64,000 nt of DNA from Astragalus membranaceus (taxonomy: Eukaryota; Streptophyta; Magnoliopsida; Fabales; Fabaceae), in contig CM076847.1 of assembly GCA_039519185.1 (NCBI GenBank), positions 930,001 to 994,000 of the forward strand, read 5' to 3'. The notes beneath the pieces are model-generated. The model had not been told where the DNA came from and ran no database searches. It saw only the letters and a program-made list of their open reading frames with translations. The position numbers and the translations under genes were made by a program. Positions 1 to 11,054 of the stretch are shown here, in pieces; positions within the stretch are counted from its first letter, which is position 1; each line of letters begins with the position of its first letter.

Positions 1-955
1 AATTCAGCTCCCCCATCATGCTCATCTCAAATTCGCTAGTCATCATTTCAGAAAACTCCTTGCACAGATCATCATTAGTAGACCCAAAAATAATATCATC
101 GACATAAATTTGAACTACTATGATATGTTTGCTTTTGGTTTTAAGGAATAAGGTAGAGTCAATCTTACCCTTTTTGAAACCATTTGCAATTAAATGTTTG
201 CTTAGTCTCTCATACCAAGCTTTAGGAGCTTGTTTTAATCCATAAAGTGCTTTGTCAAGTTTGAAAACATGGTTTGGGTATTTGAAATCTTCAAAACCAG
301 GGGGTTGTTTTACATATACTTCTTCTAAAAAACCATTTAGGAAGGCACTCTTGACATCCATTTGGTGTAGTTTGAAGTCCATGTAACTAGCAAATGCCAA
401 TATTATACGAATGGACTCCAACCTAGCCACGGGAGCAAAAGTTTCTTCAAAATCCACCCATTCGATTTGGTTAAAACCTTGAACAACTAAACGACTTTTA
501 TTTAATAAAATAACACCATTTTCATCAAGTTTGTTGCGAAAAACCCATTTAGTACCAATAACGGTTCTGTCAACAGGTTTTTCAACTAGATGCCAAACTT
601 TGTTCCATTCAAATTGTTCAAGTTCCTTTTGCATTGACACAACCCATTCTGGATCATTTAAAGCTTCCTTAATATTATTAGGAACTATTTGAGAGACAAA
701 AGCACTATGAAAGCATAAATGATTAAGAGAATAAGAACGAGTTGTTATCCCCTTTGATGGACTACCAATAATTTGCTCCATGGGATGATCTCGAACTGAT
801 TTCCATGTTTTGGGCAAATCATCATGTGTTCTTCCATGGATATGGTCATCGATGTCTTGGGGCTCTCGTTCCACTTCAGCTTCTTCTTGAGGTTCCACTT
901 TCACCTCGGCTTCTTCCACACTTTCATTGTTTGATTCAGGTATTCTGTTTTTGAT
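1..955 (-). pseudogene. copia reverse transcriptase domain (partial, runs off window)
   Basis: The minus-strand translation is open from about 940 to the window edge and shows the copia RT landmarks in order: the entry motif ALNDPEWVVSMQKELEQFE, GTKWVFRNK, the APVARLESIR block, QMDVKSAFLNG, LYGLKQAPKAWYERL and the catalytic YVDDIIFGSTN. The last visible residues lead into the segment that normally precedes FFLGLQI, which is cut off at position 1. It is separated from integrase by a frame change and a TAA near 960, so it is no longer translated as part of a polyprotein. The domain itself looks well preserved. Confidence 0.92.
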
Positions 956-2307
956 CACTTAAACCACTTCAACTTCATCCTCATCATCAACTCTTTCTTA
1001 GAAAAAGGGTTAGTCTCATCAAAAGAAACAGGTATTGATTCTTGCATACATTTATCAATTTTATTGTAAACAATATATGCTCTACTATGACTTGAACAAC
1101 CCATAAAAATACCTTCAGTTGATTTTGCATCAAACTTACCCAACTTATCTTTTGTGTTGAGAATGAAGCACTTACTTCCAAAAACCTTGAAGTATGAAAT
1201 ATTTGGAGCTCTACCATTCCACAACTCGTATGGCGTCTTGTTAAGAGATGACCTCAGGTATGCCCGGCTGAGCACGTGACATGCTGTATCAACTGCATGA
1301 CCCCAAAAATATTTGGGTAGGTTGTGCTCGTTCGACATTGTTCTGCCCATCTCTTGTATGGTTCTATTCTTCCTTTCCACCACACCGTTTTGTTGAGGGG
1401 TCCTTGGAGCTGAAAAGTTATGATGAACACCATACTTTTCACACCAAGTCCTGAATGATGAATTTTCGTATTCTCCTCCATGATCACTTCTAATTTCCTT
1501 GATGGCTAAGCTTTTCTCATTCTGTAACTTTCTGCACAACTTAGCAAACTCATTGAAAGCATCACTTTTATTTGCAAGTAGAATGACCCAAGTATACCTA
1601 GAATAATCATCTACAATCACGAAGACATACTTGGACCCTCCTAGACTTACAACATCAATTTCACCAAATAAATCAAGATGGAGCAATTCAAGCACATTGT
1701 TAGTGGAAATAACCGGTTTTGGATTGAAAGATCTATGCAACTTACCTAGCTGACATGCATCACACAATTGACCCTTTTCATATTTTAACTTGGGTAGACC
1801 TCTAACATGCTCATTCTTACTAAACTTAGATAAATGTTCTATACTAGCATGTCCTAGACGTCTATGCCACAGATTCACATCATCAAGCAAGGAAGGCATG
1901 CATACAATATCATTACTCACATTGTCAAAATCAACATAATACACATTATTTTCTCGAAAGCCAGTAATATAAAGTTTAGAAGTCCTATGAGTAATAACAC
2001 ATTTATCAACAGAAAAGTACACATCAAAATCACTATCACATAATTGGCTAACACTTAGCAAGTTAAATTTGACACCATCAACTAGTAAAGCATTTTTAAT
2101 TTTGATTGTGTTTTCCTTACCCACACAACCTTTACCTATTACTTGAGCAGATTCATTGTTGGCAAACTTTACAGATCCACTAGCTTTGTTGCTCAACTTC
2201 ATGAATAGTGAAGCATCACCAGTCATATGCCTTGAGCACCCACTATCAACCATCCACACATTTTTCTTCTTGGATGATTGACCAACCTGCAAAAGGAACA
2301 TTAACAA
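955..2307 (-). pseudogene. copia protease-integrase segment
   Basis: This open segment of about 450 codons begins near the protease active site (WMVDSGCSRHMTGD, Asp-Ser-Gly intact). It continues through the integrase zinc-binding HHCC region (LWHRRLGHAS ... LCDACQLGK) and the catalytic core (HLDLFGEID, VDDYSRYTWV, and the PQQNGVVERKNRT block holding the catalytic Glu). It ends out of frame: just upstream of 955 an alternative frame carries the acidic linker that leads into RT. One frameshift plus one stop therefore separates it from the downstream domain. There is no ATG of its own; it is a piece of a gag-pol ORF. Confidence 0.92.
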
Positions 2308-2462
2308 CTAGTACCTGGTACCCAAATTTTATTGGGTCCTTGGGGGTTAGTTCTCAAGGGGTTTGTTTTCACAATCCACTTTGGTTTCTTACAAGCAGGG
2401 ATAAGGGTACCAAACTCACACAATCTACGAATAGGGCATCTATGAGAGCTATGGTTCCCTTT

Positions 2463-4146
2463 TTAACAATAAGTGCAAGAGAAAATAGTAGGTGTCTTAC
2501 TTGAAGTGGCAGCTACAAAAATCACTTTCTTTTTCAAAACAGAGGAGGTGGAATTACCTTCATACCCAATACCTCTGCTATCAACATATTCATGTTGGGA
2601 GTGAAGTATCTTGGTTAAGGTCTTTTCACCAACCTCAAACCTTTTTAAGGATTCTTTCAAAATTTCATTTTCAACCTTGATTTTTTCAAAATTTTGTGTA
2701 AGCTCAAGAAGCTCAAGGTTGAAAAGTTTAGTTTTATGTAGCTCATTCTTCAACTTAGCTACCTCATTGTCAAGAGTCTCAATTTGAGTGAGCATGCTTT
2801 TGTTGCTCTTTGTCAAATTCTTAGATTTAACCAAAAGAGTTTCATGTTCATTATAAAGAGCTTCAAAAGCCTCACTCAAATCTTGACTACTACACACATC
2901 ATCAAATAAGTAATCGTGCTCAAGTGAATCAGAAAGACTATGGTTAGCAAGGATTACCTTAGGGGTGTTATTTGCCATAAGACAAACAACATTGGCAGCC
3001 TTCTCTTCTTCATCTGTTTCACTATCAGTGTCAAGATTGTCCTATGTAGCCTCAGGTGTGTCATTTGCCATAAGACAAACAACATTTGCAACCTCCTCTT
3101 CTTCATCTGTATCGCCATCAGTATCTGTGTTGTCCCATGTAGCCTTCATGGCTTTCTTTTGTTGGTACTTGGATTTTAGCTTTGGACAATTCACTTTGAG
3201 ATGACCCGGTTTGTTGCATTCAAAACATTTTGGTTGATCATCTCTTCTCTCATAACTATCTTCTTTGTTGTACCCAGATTTCTTTGAATAGTCACCCTTC
3301 CCAAGCTTGTTGAATCTCATGAATTTTCTGAATTTCTTGGCAAACATAGCCATGTCTTCATCATCAGATTCTTCATCAGACTCAACCTCTTTCTTTTCCA
3401 TCTTAGGAGTCTTGGCAGCAGCAAGAGCAATAGACTTCCTTTCTTTGACCGCTTCTTTTTCTTGAGTCTTCGTAGCGGCCAACACCACCTCAAATGCAAG
3501 AAGTGACCCAATCAAGTCTTCTTGAGGTAAAGTGTCAATATCTTTGGCTTCAGTGATAGCACAAGTCTTGGGAAAGAACTCACTAGTCAAGGATGCAAGA
3601 ATCTTCCATTCAAATCTTTCGTTGAATACTTCTTCCCAAGTGCTCTCAAGTTACTCACTATCAGGTTCATTCTTTGGTGCATAGCTGCAACAGATTCACC
3701 TTCCTTCATCTTGAAAGCTTCATACTCAGAAGTAAGAACTCTAATCTTTGTATCCTTCACCTGACTCGTACCAACATGTGTCGCTTCCAGACAGTCCCAA
3801 ATTTCTTTGGCTGTCTGACATCCTTTCACTCTTCCATACTCTTATTCACATAGAGATAGGTGAAGAATATTCATTGCTTTGGCATTGAGAGATATTTTTT
3901 CTAGCTCAGACTTTCTCAGCTCACCCGTAGCTTGAGATTTAGTAGTATCTCCCTCAACAGCAACATCAGGTTTATAGTAATCTTGATTCTCATAGGATTG
4001 AGTGGTCCATCAACAATGATCCTCCATAAAGTGAAATCTATAGCCTGCACATGACATTTCATTCGACTACTCCAATAGTCATAGTTAGTCCCATCGAACA
4101 GGGGTGGCCTATTGAAGGACATCCCCTCTTTCATAAATGAACCCAT
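2463..4146 (-). pseudogene. copia gag, broken into several frames
   Basis: Gag starts at an ATG at 4146 (MGSFMKEGMSFNRPPLFDG, followed by the DYWSSRMKCHVQA block typical of copia gag). It then continues in other frames: 3829-3587 (the KEIWDCLEATHVG...RVLTSEYEAFKM UBN2-type segment), 3590-3042 (acidic linker and a CCHC zinc knuckle CFECNKPGHLKVNCP) and 2978-2463 (a long coiled-coil tail rich in Leu, Glu and Lys). At least two frame changes and a TAG are needed to join them, so this gag is not functional. The knuckle cysteines and histidine are intact. The coiled-coil tail after the knuckle is long for a copia gag. Confidence 0.88.
2955..3140 (-). repeat. 93-bp tandem duplication inside copia gag
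   Basis: Positions 2955-3047 and 3048-3140 are two adjacent copies with a period of 93 bp (31 codons). Both encode the acidic stretch TDEEE followed by ANVVCLMAN. The upstream copy opens with TGG (Trp) where the downstream copy has TAG, so the duplication boundary now coincides with an in-frame stop. Confidence 0.85.
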
Positions 4147-4188
4147 AGTAAAAAATTGCGAGATGTTAAGCTCTATATACAATGTCTA

Positions 4189-4203
4189 GCTACTGATACC
4201 AAT
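4189..4203 (-). promoter_or_regulatory. primer-binding site of the copia element
   Basis: On the minus strand this reads ATTGGTATCAGTAGC, immediately 3' of the LTR. It matches the initiator-Met tRNA primer-binding site of plant copia elements (TGGTATCAGAGC) except for a one-base insertion. It fixes both the orientation of the element and the inner LTR boundary. Confidence 0.85.
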
Positions 4204-4442
4204 TGTTGGACTATATGATAACCTGATGGGGGGGGGGGGGGGTGAATAAGGTTATATGCTAAAAATGAAATCTTTTGATTTTCATAAAGTTAACGATGCA
4301 CGTTTAAATCGAATAAGAAAAATACGATTTAAAGTATATGCAATTCCTAAAGAGATACACCGTGATTTTTACGAGGTTCGGGATAAAAGCCCTACGTCCT
4401 CGGCCTCCGGCTTTGCAATCTTTGGACTTGATAATAACCACT

Positions 4443-7384
4443 TGTCATACCCTAATTTTGTCCGATCAATTAAAATCCAAAAAAAGTTCTTATTCTCGTT
4501 GCGTCACGTATCGCTTTAGACGCGCGTGTCTCTGGCACTCTCGTGCAACGATTTGTTTGATGCTCGTTTTATTTTATTTCGTTATTGTTAATATTTAGCC
4601 TATTGTTATTGGTGCAAAAATAAATAAATAAAGAAACCTAATAGTCAAAGTTTTTTTTCTTGTCATATAACATAGTCTTTCTTTACACATATGAACCAAA
4701 AAAAGTAAAACAGCAAAAATAGTAAAAAAAGATAATACAAAAATTTGAAAAAATACAAAATCTCAAAAAAAGAGAAGAAGCAAAGGGCGCGGCAGCTGCC
4801 CTAGCTGCTGGGCTGTTCTTTTGAGTCCTTTTTTTCTTGCCATTGTCCTTACTTTGACTGTCCTTGGTACCCTAAAATGGTGCCAGCTCTTGTCCTTTTT
4901 ATTCCCCTTAAAGATATTGTCCTCAGCACCTCATCAATCCACCTATAAATATCAAACAGTATCACAATTAAAAGGCAGCAGACAGAGAACACGAAATTGA
5001 CACCAAAAACAATAGAGAAAAATACTCACGCACAGGCACACAAATACAACAATTCACACACAGAAATTTCAGAGAAAATCAGAGTAAAAACAGTTAGGGT
5101 TTTACACTGAACTCCTAACCGCAAAGCATCAATTTTTTTTTGAAACGAGTACAGCAGTAGCAACAAGTGTACGCAGCTGGTAACAGAAGCAGCCAGGACA
5201 ACAACACTAGTGGTTAACAGCAACAGGCCCAAAGAAGGTCCTGAGTTTTTATTTTGTTTTAAGCATATATCCATATTTAGATTAGATGAGTTTTAATTTT
5301 CGAAATAAGGTAGTCCAATGCTTCTGTAGTGATTCAAAAACCGTTTGCAAATACTAGCATATGAGCTGACATGTTTAGAAAAATAGATTGAAACAGAATA
5401 TAAAAATTTAGGGTTTATAATTTATTGGCTCTAAAAAACGAAATCAGTACCTAATAGTCTGTTAGTTAGAAAAATTGGTAACTAATAGGTTCAGTTTTAG
5501 AAGATTAGTTTTTTAAGGATAGCCAATAAGCATAGTAAAGTCTTTTCCTTCAGAATCAGTAGAGGAAATAAAAAAAAGGCAAAAAAAAGGTTTAGAACTC
5601 ACCCCTACGGTGGTTGTTGGCTGCAAATCGTCGCGTCCCCAAGCCCACCGTCGTCTTTTTTGATCTCTCATCGTCGCCATACAGCTCCCACCGTAGCCTC
5701 ACTATCGCCTTCCCTCACGGCTAGCCTCCACCAAACGGCCATACCACCGTCATCCATCCACCTAACCACCTTCAACCACCCACAGCGCGCCACCACGACC
5801 AAACCCTCCTCCACCAACGACACCGAACGCCTCCCCTTCGCAACCATCACCACCGTTCCCTTCCTTTCTCCTTCGTTCACCACCCCCTCTCCCTATTTTG
5901 GTCATCGACGGCAGTGAGGTGATAGGGCGCGAGATCAGGGTATGTGAGAGGAGAAGAGAGGGAGGTTACGGCTTGGTGAGGGGAAAACGGAGTAGAGGAG
6001 AAGAGAGGGTGAGGATTGGTGAGGGGGAAAGAAAGGGGAGGTCACAGTTGAAGGAGAGAGAGAAATAGTGTTGAGCGAAAGGGAAACGAAACGGAGTAGA
6101 GGAGAAGAGAGGGTGACGAACGACGCAGAAGAGAGGGCGAGGATCGGTGAGGAGAAAGCGGAGGAAAAGTGGGAGAGAGGTCGCGGTTCGTTGTAGGAGA
6201 AGAAGGTGAAGATTAGGGTTAGGGGAAATTGATGGATGCGGCGCTGAGTGGCGAAGGAGAGGGATTGGTTTTTTTTTTTAGGGTTGCGAGTTAATAAGCA
6301 TATATAGTGGGCTGATTTTTATTTATTTATTTCTGTTTAAATCACAAACTGCTATTCGCACTCCCTCATTTTACCATCAGTGCCACCCTCCCTTTATTTC
6401 GTTTTCGTTTTAACCAGGCTAATGGCAGCACCCCCAATTTCTATTCATACAACCCCCCTGAAAATTCTTGTTAAAAGAAACGCAGGTCATCCCAAAGCGA
6501 ACTGGGCTCCTTTTTGTTGCACCCTTTTTTTATATACAACCCCTATTTCTGAATGCACCCCCTTTTAATGATACAACCCCTGCTTATAAGCGCACCCCCC
6601 ATTTTATTAATACAACCCCCCTCACTTAAGCCCAGTTCACAAAACACTTGGAACTGGGCTGTTTAATATTTACACCCCCAGTTTTAAAAATACAGCCCTT
6701 GTTGCTATTCATACCCCCCTTTTAAATAACATAACACCCCTATTAATTACACTTCCTTTACTATTACAACTCATTTAGTTTTTTTTTTTTATTACATCAT
6801 AATGCTTCCAAACCAGTTTTCTTAATAATTATCCACAAAAAATGGTTCGTTACTAATGGTCACTCTGAGCTTAGCTTGTTTGACCGTTAATAACAGCTTT
6901 AGTTTTCAAACGAGCTATGAGTGATGACCACTCTGAGTTTTACTTGTTTGTTCATTACGAATACCTCTCTTCATTTCAAAGAAAAAATAAAAAACACCAA
7001 ACACACAAACTTTTTCTACCCAAAAACTACGTAGCTTTGATTTCTCCACCGCACCTGGGGATACGTAGAAGCAGGGGCCCACTCCTGTCAAGCACAAAAA
7101 CTAAAATTTTTATTAAGTCCTCCTTTTCAATTTTGCAAATAATAAAAAGGGTAAGTTAGAGTATTTTCTTCGAATTAACTTATTCTCTACACATATTAAA
7201 TTAAACGGTAACCTTTCTTTTGAAAGGATGCTGTGGGGTGCTAATACATTCCCCACGCATAATCGACCCCCAAACCCAAAGAAAAAAGAGTTTTTTCAAT
7301 GTTTTTCCTATTTAATAAATATTGATGGCGGCTTCATTTCAAAAACCTCGAAGAATCCCTTCTCCGGATTTTTCGGTCGCTACA
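4443..7384 (+). mobile_element. solo LTR of a Ty3-gypsy (Ogre/Tat-like) element, 2.94 kb
   Basis: It begins TGTCATACCCTAATTTTG, ends GGTCGCTACA and is flanked by the 5-bp TSD CCACT (4438-4442 and 7385-7389). The sequence on either side joins up as continuous copia LTR. A CTATAAATA box lies at 4943. Near the 3' end is the block 'ggggtgctaatacattcccc', which I associate with Ogre-type legume LTRs. No internal coding domain is present, so it is a recombinant solo LTR. Small ORFs within it (for example around 5660-5917) are not supported as genes. The lineage call is from memory; the solo-LTR call rests on the boundaries. Confidence 0.8.
4943..4951 (+). promoter_or_regulatory. TATA box of the solo gypsy LTR
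   Basis: CTATAAATA lies about 500 bp into the LTR and is followed by an A/C-rich leader, as expected for the U3/R boundary. Confidence 0.5.
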
Positions 7385-7664
7385 CCACTATATGAGAAGA
7401 ACTTCTTCAACGCCTTACAAGCAAGCAACTTCCCTATAGCTACCACACCAATCTCAATTTTCCCCAAATTGAGAACCCAAGCTCCCCGCTAAGGATTTCG
7501 CTACAATCCAATCTCCCCGATTGAATTACCCAAGAGAAATAGGTGAGTAGTAAATAGGTGACTATAAAAGCATGCCAATAGGTTAGACACATGAAGAGTT
7601 GTTGTTTTAAAGAAAATAGATTCATCGCTTAGTGTTTTTAAAAGAACTTGTTTTTGAAGTAAAG

Positions 7665-8040
7665 AATCGATTCTTGATTTACTGCTTCAGGTTAGAAATC
7701 AATTTCCTCTTATTTATAAAGCTAGAAATCGATTTCCCTCCTGCTTTTAGAGCTAGGAATCGATTTCTCACTCCTGGTTTTTGAAAGAACTTGTTTTTTG
7801 GAAATAAAACAATCGATTGATGACTTTGTGCATTTAAAGCTAGAAATCGATTTTGCTCTCTTTTAAAGAGAAGACAAATCGATTCCTCACCTGTTTATTA
7901 AAGAGAAAAATCGATTCCTCACATGTTTCCCACAGGCAAGAAATCGATTCTCTGTGAAGCACAAAATCGATTTCTACATCTTATTTTTCAAGCAATAAAT
8001 CGATTTTTATACACTCTTTTTTAAGCAAACAATCGATTCT
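7665..8040. repeat. array of AATCGATT palindromes in the LTR loop
   Basis: Eleven exact copies of the octamer AATCGATT occur in about 375 bp (near 7665, 7728, 7756, 7811, 7845, 7877, 7909, 7942, 7965, 7998 and 8031), plus one variant AATCAATT near 7700. Spacing is irregular, about 23 to 63 bp. Flanking bases vary, so this is a motif array rather than a tandem repeat of one long unit. Confidence 0.85.
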
Positions 8041-8559
8041 TCATTTGTGAGAATTGTTCCAACGGTCATTCTCTTGGGTAATGCAATCAGGGAGATTGGA
8101 TTGTAGCGAAATCTTTAGCGGGGAGCTTGGGTTCTCAATTTGGGGAAAATTGAGATTGATGTGGTAGCTATAGGGAAGTTGCTTGCTTGTAAGACGTTGA
8201 AGAAGTTCTTTTCATATAATGGTTATTATCAAGTCCAAAGGTTGCAAAGCCTGAGGTCGAGGACGTAGGGCTTTTATCCCGAACCTCGTAAAAATCACGG
8301 TGTATCTCTTTCCCTTATCTTTACTTTGCTTTTCATTATTTTTGTTTATCGTTACATTTGATATTATTGTGGTTAGCGTTCAATATCACTGTAATTGGCT
8401 CTGTCATAGTTATAGCTTGCTTAGGAATTGCATATAGTTTAAATCCTATTTTCCGCATTCGATTTAAACGTGCATCGTTAACTTTATGAAAATCAAAAGA
8501 TTTCATTTTTAGCATATAACCTTATTCACCCCCCTCTAAGGTTATGATATAGTCCAACA

Positions 8560-8717
8560 GTAACTCTGTTAGCCACATCAGCAGATGGCTAACAGAAAGT
8601 TAACAGAAGGGTATATTTAAAACAAAAATATTTTGCAGGGATGTATTTTAAAAAAAAAAATTGCAGGGACTTATTTGAAAAACTATATTTGCATGGACGA
8701 AAAACATATTTAAACCT
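8560..8717. mobile_element. fragment of a Mutator-like (MULE) element
   Basis: The sequence runs from 'aactctgttagccacatcag' to 'aaacatatttaaacct'. It resembles the right terminal region of the complete MULE at 37955-39349 (repeated 'gcaggga...tatttgca' motifs, then a TTTAA-containing end). The copia LTR abuts it directly, so the copia element probably inserted into this MULE; the other half lies left of the window. Confidence 0.6.
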
Positions 8718-8777
8718 AATATTAATAATGGAGTAAAAATCAGGAAAAAAGAAAATGAGATTTAATTAAGATATGCA

Positions 8778-9003
8778 CCCCCCGTTGGCACTCCTATTGC
8801 CTCTCTCGTTGGCGCTCTCCCATTAGCACTTCTGTTGTTTGCGCTCTCGTTGGCGCTCTCGTTGTCGCTCCCATTGCCTCTCCCGTTGTCGCAACCGTTG
8901 GCAATTCCGTTAGCGCTTCTATTGGCGCTCCCTTGCCGCTCCCGTTGCCGCTCCTATTGCCGCTCCCGTTATCGATCTCATTGCCAGACTCTCGTTGCCA
9001 CTT
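8778..9003 (+). repeat. degenerate 12-bp minisatellite (CGTTGGCGCTCC-like)
   Basis: About 18 imperfect copies of a 12-bp unit, roughly CGTTGGCGCTCC/CGTTGCCGCTCC, run head to tail. The unit is a multiple of three, which keeps a Leu/Pro/Ser-rich frame open by chance (8835-9023); I do not support a gene there. Confidence 0.8.
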
Positions 9004-9086
9004 GTTTACTCTTTTTATTCTAGATGATTTAATATTAATTTAATCATCTAAATTATATTAATAAATTATTAAATTTAATCACTATT

Positions 9087-11054
9087 TTAGTAGTTTTAAT
9101 AGACAGGTCATAATAAATAGTAAATTTCAGAGCATTTAATGTTAATTTAAACATTTTGATTAAATTATTAAAAAAATTATTTTGAAATTTTTGTTAGTGG
9201 TCAATTATTTTTGACAGTTGATAATAGTTAAATTGATTGGTTTAAGTAGTTTTAATAAATAGTAAATTATAGATCATTTAATATTAATTTAATCATTTTA
9301 AATAAATTATTAATAAAAAAGTTATTTTCAAATTTTTGATAGTGGTTGAATTTTTATCGACAATTGTTAATAGTTAAATTGATTGGTTTTTGTAGTTTCA
9401 GTAGACTATAGTAAATTGTAAATAATAACTTGTAGATCATTTTATATTAATTTAGTCATATTAATTAAATTATTATATTATTTAAAAAACTTATTTTGGA
9501 ATTTTTTACTGTGGTTGAATTTTTGTTGATAATTGTTATTAGTTAAGTCGATTGTTTTAGTAGTTTAAGTGGATTATAGTAAATAGTAAAAAAATTTAAT
9601 ATTTATCATTCTATATCATTTAATATTAACTTAATCATTTTAATAAAATTATTAATTTATTGCAGGAAAATTATTTTGTATTTTTTCTTATTGTTTAGTT
9701 TTTTTTGTACAATTATTAATGGTTAAATTGATTGGTTTTAGTAGTTTTGATAGAGAATAGTAAATAGGAAAAGAAAATATATTTAAAAAAATGCGACAGT
9801 GCTGACGTCAGCGCATCACACCATGTCAGCTTTTGTCTTTTAATTTTTGTTTGTTATTTTTTTTCTCAATTACGAAAATACCCTTTAATTGATGTTTTGC
9901 TCATTTTTTTAGGTAGGGGTATTTTAGTAAAATCGTGCAGGTTGCAAAAGCTGCCATATTTTTGTCTTTTAGCGGCCAAATGACGTTTTTGCCCTTAAAT
10001 ATGGACACATGGCAAATTTGTAGAATGACTAAAATTGACTTTTTGCTTGTACTCAACTTTATTATATAGATTAGTAGTTTTAATAGACAGGTCATAATAA
10101 ATAGTAAATTTCAGAGCATTTAATGTTAATTTAAACATTTTGATTAAATTATTAAAAAAATTATTTTGAAATTTTTGTTAGTGGTCAATTATTTTTGACA
10201 GTTGATAATAGTTAAATTGATTGGTTTAAGTAGTTTTAATAAATAGTAAATTATAGATCATTTAATATTAATTTAATCATTTTAAATAAATTATTAATAA
10301 AAAAGTTATTTTCAAATTTTTGATAGTGGTTGAATTTTTATCGACAATTGTTAATAGTTAAATTGATTGGTTTTTGTAGTTTCAGTAGACTATAGTAAAT
10401 TGTAAATAATAACTTGTAGATCATTTTATATTAATTTAGTCATATTAATTAAATTATTATATTATTTAAAAAACTTATTTTGGAATTTTTTACTGTGGTT
10501 GAATTTTTGTTGATAATTGTTATTAGTTAAGTCGATTGTTTTAGTAGTTTAAGTGGATTATAGTAAATAGTAAAAAAATTTAATATTTATCATTCTATAT
10601 CATTTAATATTAACTTAATCATTTTAATAAAATTATTAATTTATTGCAGGAAAATTATTTTGTATTTTTTCTTATTGTTTAGTTTTTTTTGTACAATTAT
10701 TAATGGTTAAATTGATTGGTTTTAGTAGTTTTGATAGAGAATAGTAAATAGGAAAAGAAAATATATTTAAAAAAATGCGACAGTGCTGACGTCAGCGCAT
10801 CACACCATGTCAGCTTTTGTCTTTTAATTTTTGTTTGTTATTTTTTTTCTCAATTACGAAAATACCCTTTAATTGATGTTTTGCTCATTTTTTTAGGTAG
10901 GGGTATTTTAGTAAAATCGTGCAGGTTGCAAAAGCTGCCATATTTTTGTCTTTTAGCGGCCAAATGACGTTTTTACCCTTAAATATGGACACATGGCAAA
11001 TTTGTAGAATGACTAAAATTGACTTTTTGCTTGTACTCAACTTTATTATATAGA
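9087..11054 (-). repeat. 984-bp tandem duplication with internal 145-180 bp monomers (Helitron-like end)
   Basis: 9087-10070 and 10071-11054 are adjacent copies; I found one difference (G versus A in '...gtttttgcccttaa'). Each unit holds about four diverged monomers of 145-180 bp marked by 'gttaaattgattggttt'. Read on the minus strand, both units start TCTATATAATAAAGTTGAG, which resembles a plant Helitron 5' end, and each stops at CTACTAA, compatible with the CTRR Helitron terminus. No 3' hairpin was found, so the Helitron label is tentative. The duplication itself is certain. Confidence 0.9.

Larger units (their letters stand above)
1..8559 (-). mobile_element. Ty1-copia LTR retrotransposon, decayed, 5' half with 5' LTR
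   Basis: Reading on the minus strand, the order is LTR (4204-8559), primer-binding site (4189-4203), gag (about 4146-2463), protease and integrase (2307-955) and reverse transcriptase (955 to the window edge). The order integrase before reverse transcriptase is the Ty1-copia order. Gag and the integrase/RT junction carry frameshifts and stops, so the copy is dead. The RNase H region and 3' LTR lie beyond position 1. The long coiled-coil gag tail resembles SIRE-type elements, but I cannot assign a lineage with certainty. The 5' LTR is interrupted by a younger solo gypsy LTR (4443-7384). Confidence 0.93.
4204..8559 (-). repeat. 5' LTR of the copia element, self-complementary, split by a solo LTR
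   Basis: The plus strand starts TGTTGGACTATAT at 4204 and ends ATATAGTCCAACA at 8559. Removing the insertion 4443-7384 and one TSD copy leaves about 1.41 kb. The two halves are inverted repeats of each other. 4204-4442 and 7385-7545 pair with 8559-8075, including the shared blocks AACCTTATTCACCCCCC, ACGAGGTTCGGGATAAAAGC and CAAGCTCCCCGCTAA. One arm lacks about 100 bp present in the other. The loop holds the AATCGATT array. I read this as one LTR with long inverted arms rather than two opposed LTRs, because it has a single TG and a single CA and the primer-binding site lies next to it. Confidence 0.8.

Noticed and set aside
4204..8559. Two separate copia LTRs facing each other
   Set aside because: Considered because of the inverted arms. 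One TG start, one CA end, an adjacent primer-binding site and a clean nested TSD fit a single palindromic LTR better. A two-LTR origin remains possible.
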